Translations under genes and position numbers: made by a program
Notes under the pieces: model-generated
The model's input: only the letters and a program-made list of their open reading frames with translations
Databases searched by the model: none
Told to the model about the DNA's origin: nothing
Assembly: GCA_045106855.1 (NCBI GenBank)
Contig: JBGCFI010000074.1
Location: forward strand, 62,001-126,000
Reading direction: 5' to 3'
Length of the DNA stretch: 64,000 bases
Source: Granulosicoccus sp045106855
GTDB taxonomy: Bacteria > Pseudomonadota > Gammaproteobacteria > Granulosicoccales > Granulosicoccaceae
In this document: positions 1 through 7,325 of the stretch, in pieces
Position numbering within the stretch: position 1 is the first letter of the stretch
How the letters are laid out: each line of letters opens with the position of its first letter

Positions 1-901
1 AGGCATTCTTGCGTGCCTGAGTTGAAGAGGGATCTCCATAAGGAACAGTCATCTCCGCCAGCGATGCTCGATATAGAACAGGTCTAACCTCTCCACCCTC
101 TGTGTAGCTCACTGTATTGATAACCAGACCTTCCCGTGTGCTCCATCCAACACGTAAGTCCCACTTCTGCCAACTTATTCTATCCCCATCGACCTTGAAG
201 CTCGGGCCATCAGGCTGAACAATCTCAATGGGTTTGACGCCTTCTCGTGGGTTATCAACAAACTTCCTCGACCAGTCTCCCGACTCGGCAGGCACCGGAA
301 ATACTTTCTCGTCGTCGATACGTATGACTTTACTCGTGGCCAGATCCACGATTACGGAAAGCCCATCAATCGGCCTTGCATATTGATTGTCACCGGGTTT
401 GTCATGTACCCATACCATACCGCGAACAATCCGGTGTTCGTTTTCTACTGGATCGCCATAATTTCCTGACGACCAAGGGTCGACGGTAACGAGGTCCATA
501 TCAGTAATTCCCCGTTTTGCCAACGCTGCCTGAAATCCTTCATCTTCGCGGATTGTAGCTTCAGCCTCGAAAAACTCATCCAGGATTATTGCAGGCTGTA
601 CTCCCTCTATACGGGTCCAATCCGAAAAATCACCACTTGTGATAGAGACAGTTACCTCGTGCGTTGAACCGTCAGAAAGATCCAGCAGAATAATATCTAC
701 GGCCCTGTCAAATGGTGACCCTGGCTTGAACTGGATAACATCTGACTTTTGTGGTGGATGCAAATTGACGCTGCCAAAACGCATCTTAGTCCCGAACCGG
801 GAGTCAGCCTTGACTAGCGCAACGGCAGCAGCTGACTCAGCCTCTGACAGCCTGTCTAATGGGTGGGTCGCTGGTGAAATATTGATCTGCAAGTCGTTCA
901 T
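1..901 (-). CDS. Copper-containing primary-amine oxidase, N-terminal part (cut by window edge)
   Basis: This gene is not closed inside the window: its C-terminal half lies beyond base 1. About 300 residues are readable on the minus strand from an ATG at 901-899, with GGAG about 11 bases upstream. The translation has hallmarks of the copper amine oxidase N2/N3 domains and the start of the catalytic domain: DPWSSGNYGD, then WQKWDLRVGWSTREGL, then VLYRASLAEMTVPYGDP. This family oxidatively deaminates primary amines to aldehydes with release of ammonia and peroxide, using copper and a topaquinone made from an active-site Tyr. That Tyr and the copper histidines lie outside the visible part. No signal peptide is seen, so a cytoplasmic form is likely. 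It follows the hybrid synthetase on the same strand after about 200 bp; whether it belongs to the biosynthetic cluster is unclear. Confidence 0.9.
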   Translation of the reverse strand, partial: MNDLQINISPATHPLDRLSEAESAAAVALVKADSRFGTKMRFGSVNLHPPQKSDVIQFKPGSPFDRAVDIILLDLSDGSTHEVTVSITSGDFSDWTRIEGVQPAIILDEFFEAEATIREDEGFQAALAKRGITDMDLVTVDPWSSGNYGDPVENEHRIVRGMVWVHDKPGDNQYARPIDGLSVIVDLATSKVIRIDDEKVFPVPAESGDWSRKFVDNPREGVKPIEIVQPDGPSFKVDGDRISWQKWDLRVGWSTREGLVINTVSYTEGGEVRPVLYRASLAEMTVPYGDPSSTQARKNA

Positions 902-1104
902 GGGATTACGGCTCCGATTGCGGTTCTGGCAGCGGATTGAGAAATCTCAGCTAACTGATGCTGCCACCTGATTATACAAACGCTGAGCCTGAAGTCCATA
1001 CCGCAGACTAGTCTGCACGAACAATTTACGCAAACACAAGATCCTAAGCAGATCCTGCACTAACAGGACAAATGCACTGCAGAATTCAACCGCGTGACCT
1101 TGTA

Positions 1105-4100
1105 TTACGGAACATCCTGTTCATTCTGAAAAGATGATGGTCCTACTTTTGTCACTAAATTCCTGAAATGACGGTCAAGTACGGTCGCCACTCGGTACAA
1201 AGGCTCAGGCTCATCCTCAGTGAAGTCATCGTGCAATACACTATCAAGCGTTTCTACCACTAGACTGCCAGTAGTAAGACGTAACCACTGTTGTGCAAGA
1301 TTACGGGATTCCGAGTACTCCTCACTCTGAATCAGCAGAATATCGGTGTTACACGGCACCGCTTCATAGTCACTCGAAATCTTGTTCTGCCATTCCAGGA
1401 GTTTCATGTAATGGTCAAGATCCTTGTCGAAGTTTCTCTCTATTGCGATGGATGCCCTCAAATACAATCGACCCAGTCTCCCAGCCTTCAGATGCTGAAG
1501 TGCCCTGACAGCAGGTGCCATTGGACCTTTAGCTGAAAAAAGGTGTTTAATTCGACCAACTGACGTTTCAGGTGCATCATGATCTATGACAGTAAGCAGT
1601 TGCACATCATGGCCTTTTCTTAATAACTGGTTTGTTAGCTCGAAGGCTAAGTGGGTTCCCATACACATGCCAGCAACTACACATCGCCGTCCTGGACAAA
1701 GCTGAGTCCACTCTTCTGCCAGGTGTCTTGCATAAGCCGTTATACTCTGGTGATTCATTATTTCATCCGGGCTTATGCTGTAAACCGGAATTGAAGCATC
1801 CATTTTGGACAACATTGGCATAAAATAAATTTCCGTAACACCTGCTGGTGGTATGAGCAGAAGCGGTGTCATATCAGAACCTTCCTGCAACGAAATTATT
1901 GTTCGCTCTCCAATAGAAAATTGCGCATTCTCTCTAGACAAAGCTATTTGTGGCTCAATATAACTCGCTAGGTTTTCGAGGGTAGGATTGTGCAGAAAAT
2001 CCTGAATTGCGATGGAGATGCCATGTTTTTCATATAAAGCACTTATAATTTTTATGAGAGTGAATGAGCTACCAAGATCAAAGTAGCTATCCTCCATATT
2101 GATATCATCCAAACCTAGCCCTTCAGACCACACTTGCAATAATATTTTTTCTGCCTGTGTTCTGGGCATGCGTGTTTTAACCGTATTTACCAAAACGGAA
2201 ACAGGCTGTTTGGACAGCTGCTCCCTATTTATTTTACCGTTTGGCGTTAACGGAAAGCTGCTAAGTTGGAAAAATTGCTGAGGAACCATGTATTGGGGTA
2301 AAAGCCGTTTCACATGATCTCTAATGTCAGCTACATCTATTGCAACATTATGGTGGGTTCTTAAATATGCTACTAGCTGCCTACTTCTATTGCCACTTCC
2401 GGTATTGGATAAAGCTGAATCCACGAACTCAATCAAACATTGCGCAATAGTTTTATGCGATTCAATAACCGCTTCTACCTCCGCAGGATCTATTCGAATT
2501 CCGTTAACCTGAATTTGCATGTCTTTACGTCCAACATACTCAACTGATCCGTTAATCAACACCCTTCCCAGATCGCCCGTTCTAAAAAGCCTGATTTCCC
2601 GTGATTGAGAATCTTCTAGATCAACATCGGTAAATGTTCCAGTTATAAAACGATCAGCGCTAAGTTGTTCATGATTGTTGTAATCAGCGGAAAGAATCTC
2701 ACCTCCAATACATATTTCGCCAATAGAACCTTGTGGAACAAGATTTCTGTAACTATCCAGTAAATAAACGCTGGAATTGTCAATTGGTCGACCTATCGCT
2801 ACCTTTTGTTTATCATTAACAGGATCGAATTCGTGATAAGTGGCATCACCAGACACCTCGGTAGTCCCGTATAGATTAACCAGTTTGCAATCAGGAAACT
2901 GTAAATTAAACTCCTGAGCAAGGTCGACAGGAAGAATTTCTCCACTGGAAAAACAGTACCGCAAAGCTGGTAATCTGCAGTCTTTATGTCTTGCACTCGC
3001 AATCAACAATCTTAACAACGAAGGCACTAGTACGATTCGACTAATCCGGTTTTCATCAACTACGTCGATAAATTTATTAGTGTCTATGAGTGTATCTTCA
3101 GAGATAAAGACATTAGGCACCCCCTTAAGAAGCGGTCCAAAAAGCTCCCATACAGAATCAACAAAGCAAAGACTGGTTTTCTGACAGCATAAGTCAGCTT
3201 CTGAAAACGGAAATTGCCTCCACATCCATTCAAATCGTCGTAAATGGGCTGAGTGGAGTGTTCTGACACCCGCTGGTTTTCCGGTTGATGCGGATGTATA
3301 AAGAATTAGTGCAGTTTTCTGCCGGGTGTTCTTATCTCCAACGAATTCACGAGGTTGTTTGCTGATATCTGGCCAATTTTTGTCCAATGCAAACAGTTTA
3401 TCTACGAATATGGAATTATTTTTTAGTTGATCGTTTAGTATTTTTTCGGAAGTTAGAATCAGATTAGCTTCTGAATCTTCAATCATCAAACGAATTCTAT
3501 CTACCGGGTATAACGGATCTAACGGAATACAAATACCACCCGTTTTCATTACACCTAGAATTGCAATTAAACACAGAGGAGATCTATCCAGGTATATACC
3601 AAGTCTATTCCCTGACTCTACACCCATGTGACGCAGGTGATTTGCGAGCATGTTGGATTGTTGATATATCTGTGAGTACGTAAGTTTTTCTTCACCGGAT
3701 ATTGTAGCTATTGCCTCTGGTATCTCAGAAGCCTTTTGGTCAAATATCTGGTCAATTTGCCCTGAGATTGGAACAGGTAAACGTTCCGCCTGAGCATGTT
3801 GTAGCAGAAACCCTCGTTCATCCGAAGGCATACTATTTAGACTTTTAATAGATGCTTCAGGTGCTTGTGTAACAGCACACAAGAGAACCTCAAAACTCTT
3901 AATCCACCGTTGTATTGTTGATCGGTCATATAGAGCTGTATTAAAATCACAGTCTATTTTCAAACCATTTCGACCTTCATTGACGTTGAAAAATATATCG
4001 TTTATTACAGCTATCTTGGTCGCTTGCTCAACGGTTGATGTCAATCTTCCGAATTCAATGCCTGCTTCATCTCTATCCAAATTGAAGCACACCTCTGAAA

Positions 4101-7100
4101 AAGCCGTTCTGTTACTTTTGTAGTTGGATTGCTGCTCTTTCAGCAAGCCCGTGAAATCAGTATTTATATTTTCAAACCCATCCAGAATGATGGTTTTCAT
4201 CTTGTTTAGAAAACCAATATAGGATTGATCCTCATCGATATCTGCGGCTATCGGTAATAAGCGAATACAACAACCGACCAGATCAAATTTCCCACTGAGC
4301 ATTTGGCCGGCCACAGGTGTTGAAATGACAATTTTCTGCTGTTGACTGATTCTTGAAATTAATATCATGAATACAGAAGAAAGCACAGTAAACAGGCTGG
4401 TATTTTCGCGTCCAGAAATTACCTTAAGAGCACGGTAAGTATCCTCCGGAAGATGATGCTTAATGGTGTCTCCATTGAATTTTTTAACAGGAGTGCGTAC
4501 ACGATCAGTTGGCAAATCAAGGTAAATAGGCGTATTAGAAAGTTGTTTAACCCAATGATCGATTAAACGAGCATCCTTAACATCCAAATTATACTCGTAG
4601 TCTTGTGTTACAAAATCACGGAACGAATCCGCTCCTTCAAATCTATGTGTAACTCCGTTAACCGTGGCGTTGTATACAGTTCCTATTTCACACAATAATG
4701 TATTCCAGGACCAGCCATCACACACAATATGATGGGCTGAACAAATCAATACAGTTTTATCATCGGCGAGCCGGACTATTTCAATCCTTACTAGCGGCCC
4801 TATAGAAAGATCAAACGGGGCTCTACTTATCTTGTCTACTAATTCTTCCAGTTTTTTATCACTGGTATCAGTATCGTTTTGGGACAAATCATGTAACGGA
4901 AGCTGCAGTGGCGCTGGCGCAGGAAATTGTTGAAAATTTCCATCTGGACTAAATCTGGCATGCAGCGCATCATGTCGCTGATATACAGTTTTTATGGCAT
5001 TTTGTATAGCTATAAGATCGCACTTACCTGAAAGCTTTAGTAATACTGGTTCGTTATACGCGATATTTCCTTCTTCGCTAAACTGACTTGTTAACCATAT
5101 ATTCGATTGGATGCGCGTTAGAGGATAGTCTGTAACAGGTGCCCTCTTCGCGAGGAGTTCATCTGATGTTTTTTTTTTGGATTCGATAAATCCTACTTTC
5201 TGAAGCTCTACAACACTCTCTTTGATAGCATTTACAATGCTATTGACGTCTTCTTCGGTATGCTTGAGTGTTAGAAAACAAGGGAAACGATCATAAATGT
5301 GTATTCCTTTGTCCCGAATCAGATAAAAAAGCAAATCCCCGTAGCTTGATGTTTCCTCAAATTCCATTCGCCACAGCGATCCGAAATAATTTATTTTGAT
5401 AGGGGCGCCGGTTTCCACAAAAAAACTGTTTAGTGTTTTAACCAACTCCGCCGTCTGTATATTCGTATTTTGTTGAAGCTCAGGACCTCCATTCTTTAAG
5501 ATCTTGAGCGCCGCCACACAGGCCGCAATAGACGCAGGATGCCTTACAAATGTGCCAGCAAAATAGGTAACTGCTTCTTGTGGCTCAGAGCGATCACCGA
5601 ATTTCCAGGTTCCGCCATCTAACGCATCCATATACTTTCGACGACCGGCTACAACACCAATCTGCATTCCTCCACCGACGACTTTTCCGTAAGTAGCAAT
5701 ATCGGCTTTGATATTAAAGAATTCCTGAGCTCCGCCAGGTGCGGTACGGAATCCTGTTATTACCTCATCGAAGATAAAGGGAACATCATGTTCCTCAGTA
5801 ATCGTTCTAAGGGTATGTAGGAATTCGCGTGGCTGGAATTGTGGACGTCTGCTTTGAACGGGCTCTACCATCACAGCCGCAATATCATTAATTCTATTTT
5901 TTATAATGGAAATCGATTCCTCGGATCCATACTCGAGCACTAATACGTTTTTAACAGAGTCATCAGTAATTCCAGGTGCGGCGGGCACGGAATGCAGTTG
6001 TGGTGTTCCACGGACAATAACCTCATCGAATATTCCATGATATGAGCCACTGAAGATCACAATAAGATCCTTTCCAGTTACCGTTCTGGCTATTCGCATT
6101 GCGCCCATAACGGCTTCAGATCCGGTATTGCAAAAACCAACGCGATCCATACCTGTAAACTCACAAATCAGTTTCGCAGCCTCACCCGTTAAAGGGTTTT
6201 GAGGCCCTATTTCGGACCCTTGCCAAAGTTGGTTAACCACTGCTTTGGTTATATCAGGATCGGCATAACCGAAATAATTTGAACCGAACCCATTCAGAGC
6301 ATCGATATACTCGTTATCGTCCTGGTCCCATATTCTGCAACCGTTGGTGCGCTTTGCAACAATCGGATAAACAAGCTCTTTTAATGCAGGTTTAAAACCT
6401 GAAACCACGCGTGGATCAGCATGTACATCTCTGTATCGCTCAGTAAAAGCTTTGGATTTTTCCGTCTTCGTATTGTAACGATGCGTAAACCTGATCAGCC
6501 AGTCTCTCTGCGCATCCGACAATGTATCGCTAGCGCCTGTCTGGATTCTGGCAATTGCTCCAAACGGTTGCGGTTTATTAATCGTTGAAGATTCTCGTTT
6601 AGCACCATCAATTGTTTCGGGAGCAGTAATATTGATGGCATGAAGCGGTTTGGAAACCGGTGGTCTCACCGCCGCAACCGTGTTTGCTTTTCGAGTTGTC
6701 TTAGTACCAGCCTTGCGATATTTTTTTTCAGCGGAGACGTTACCCGGCACTGTTCTACCGGTTAGAGCAGTCAATTGTTGCGACATGATGTCCAACTGTT
6801 TACTGATAATCGACTCAAGTTGCGTTTTAGAGGATTGACTGACTGTGTTTGAATAGATACTTTCATGAGAGGAAAAATCAACATTAGAATCTGTGACTGC
6901 AGAAGACTGACTTTGGCGATACTTTAATTCATCCAATTGCTCCTCTGTCTCTGACTCGTCAGGATCAATGCGTGCTTTTTCATCGTTGACGGCTGTGTTC
7001 GTACGAATATCTTCCGCAATATTTCTGGATTCTGTATCCGAAGATAGTTTAGGCTCAGCCAAAGAATCGATATGATTGATTAACAATTCGGTGGTTGAAA

Positions 7101-7308
7101 TCTCACTCAACATTTGTCGAAAAGTGACATCCACACCAAGCTCCTTTTTAATTCTGGTACTAAATTGAATAAGGAATAGCGAATCAAAGCCTAGCTCGAT
7201 AAATGACGATGCCGAGTTGCGATCATCCAGCTCGATACCAGAGAGCTGAAACAAGATCTCGCAGACTGAATCAGTTACTTTTCTCTTTTGTGTGTTCATT
7301 GATTTCAC
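1105..7308 (-). CDS. Hybrid PKS/NRPS: ACP-aminotransferase-C-A-PCP-TE
   Basis: This is a 2067-residue assembly-line enzyme. Domains in order: acyl carrier protein (1-80, phosphopantetheine Ser43 in LGFDS); an acidic/basic linker with an amphipathic helix at 161-187; a class III PLP aminotransferase of the glutamate-1-semialdehyde/MycA type (about 290-705, PLP Lys542 in YGKVVGGG); condensation (about 727-1150, HHIVCDG at 859-865); adenylation (about 1185-1700); carrier (about 1715-1785); thioesterase (about 1810-2060). The aminotransferase after an ACP is known from iturin/mycosubtilin synthetases, where it turns a beta-keto thioester into a beta-amine. Adenylation pocket residues read by eye against GrsA give V-D-W-L-F-S-L-G-D-K, close to published beta-alanine codes. 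Oddities: the thioesterase motif is GMCMG (Cys1882 where Ser is usual), the A3 loop reads SASTGKPAG, and the second carrier motif is one residue short. The start is GTG; an ATG lies three codons in. It lies 17 bp after the KS-AT gene. Confidence 0.93.
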   Translation of the reverse strand: MKSMNTQKRKVTDSVCEILFQLSGIELDDRNSASSFIELGFDSLFLIQFSTRIKKELGVDVTFRQMLSEISTTELLINHIDSLAEPKLSSDTESRNIAEDIRTNTAVNDEKARIDPDESETEEQLDELKYRQSQSSAVTDSNVDFSSHESIYSNTVSQSSKTQLESIISKQLDIMSQQLTALTGRTVPGNVSAEKKYRKAGTKTTRKANTVAAVRPPVSKPLHAINITAPETIDGAKRESSTINKPQPFGAIARIQTGASDTLSDAQRDWLIRFTHRYNTKTEKSKAFTERYRDVHADPRVVSGFKPALKELVYPIVAKRTNGCRIWDQDDNEYIDALNGFGSNYFGYADPDITKAVVNQLWQGSEIGPQNPLTGEAAKLICEFTGMDRVGFCNTGSEAVMGAMRIARTVTGKDLIVIFSGSYHGIFDEVIVRGTPQLHSVPAAPGITDDSVKNVLVLEYGSEESISIIKNRINDIAAVMVEPVQSRRPQFQPREFLHTLRTITEEHDVPFIFDEVITGFRTAPGGAQEFFNIKADIATYGKVVGGGMQIGVVAGRRKYMDALDGGTWKFGDRSEPQEAVTYFAGTFVRHPASIAACVAALKILKNGGPELQQNTNIQTAELVKTLNSFFVETGAPIKINYFGSLWRMEFEETSSYGDLLFYLIRDKGIHIYDRFPCFLTLKHTEEDVNSIVNAIKESVVELQKVGFIESKKKTSDELLAKRAPVTDYPLTRIQSNIWLTSQFSEEGNIAYNEPVLLKLSGKCDLIAIQNAIKTVYQRHDALHARFSPDGNFQQFPAPAPLQLPLHDLSQNDTDTSDKKLEELVDKISRAPFDLSIGPLVRIEIVRLADDKTVLICSAHHIVCDGWSWNTLLCEIGTVYNATVNGVTHRFEGADSFRDFVTQDYEYNLDVKDARLIDHWVKQLSNTPIYLDLPTDRVRTPVKKFNGDTIKHHLPEDTYRALKVISGRENTSLFTVLSSVFMILISRISQQQKIVISTPVAGQMLSGKFDLVGCCIRLLPIAADIDEDQSYIGFLNKMKTIILDGFENINTDFTGLLKEQQSNYKSNRTAFSEVCFNLDRDEAGIEFGRLTSTVEQATKIAVINDIFFNVNEGRNGLKIDCDFNTALYDRSTIQRWIKSFEVLLCAVTQAPEASIKSLNSMPSDERGFLLQHAQAERLPVPISGQIDQIFDQKASEIPEAIATISGEEKLTYSQIYQQSNMLANHLRHMGVESGNRLGIYLDRSPLCLIAILGVMKTGGICIPLDPLYPVDRIRLMIEDSEANLILTSEKILNDQLKNNSIFVDKLFALDKNWPDISKQPREFVGDKNTRQKTALILYTSASTGKPAGVRTLHSAHLRRFEWMWRQFPFSEADLCCQKTSLCFVDSVWELFGPLLKGVPNVFISEDTLIDTNKFIDVVDENRISRIVLVPSLLRLLIASARHKDCRLPALRYCFSSGEILPVDLAQEFNLQFPDCKLVNLYGTTEVSGDATYHEFDPVNDKQKVAIGRPIDNSSVYLLDSYRNLVPQGSIGEICIGGEILSADYNNHEQLSADRFITGTFTDVDLEDSQSREIRLFRTGDLGRVLINGSVEYVGRKDMQIQVNGIRIDPAEVEAVIESHKTIAQCLIEFVDSALSNTGSGNRSRQLVAYLRTHHNVAIDVADIRDHVKRLLPQYMVPQQFFQLSSFPLTPNGKINREQLSKQPVSVLVNTVKTRMPRTQAEKILLQVWSEGLGLDDINMEDSYFDLGSSFTLIKIISALYEKHGISIAIQDFLHNPTLENLASYIEPQIALSRENAQFSIGERTIISLQEGSDMTPLLLIPPAGVTEIYFMPMLSKMDASIPVYSISPDEIMNHQSITAYARHLAEEWTQLCPGRRCVVAGMCMGTHLAFELTNQLLRKGHDVQLLTVIDHDAPETSVGRIKHLFSAKGPMAPAVRALQHLKAGRLGRLYLRASIAIERNFDKDLDHYMKLLEWQNKISSDYEAVPCNTDILLIQSEEYSESRNLAQQWLRLTTGSLVVETLDSVLHDDFTEDEPEPLYRVATVLDRHFRNLVTKVGPSSFQNEQDVP

Positions 7309-7325
7309 GGGATCAATACATTCCT

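Noticed and set aside
639..971. Plus-strand open frame of 110 codons
   Set aside because: It is antisense to the N-terminal part of the copper amine oxidase, whose minus-strand frame has clear family motifs.
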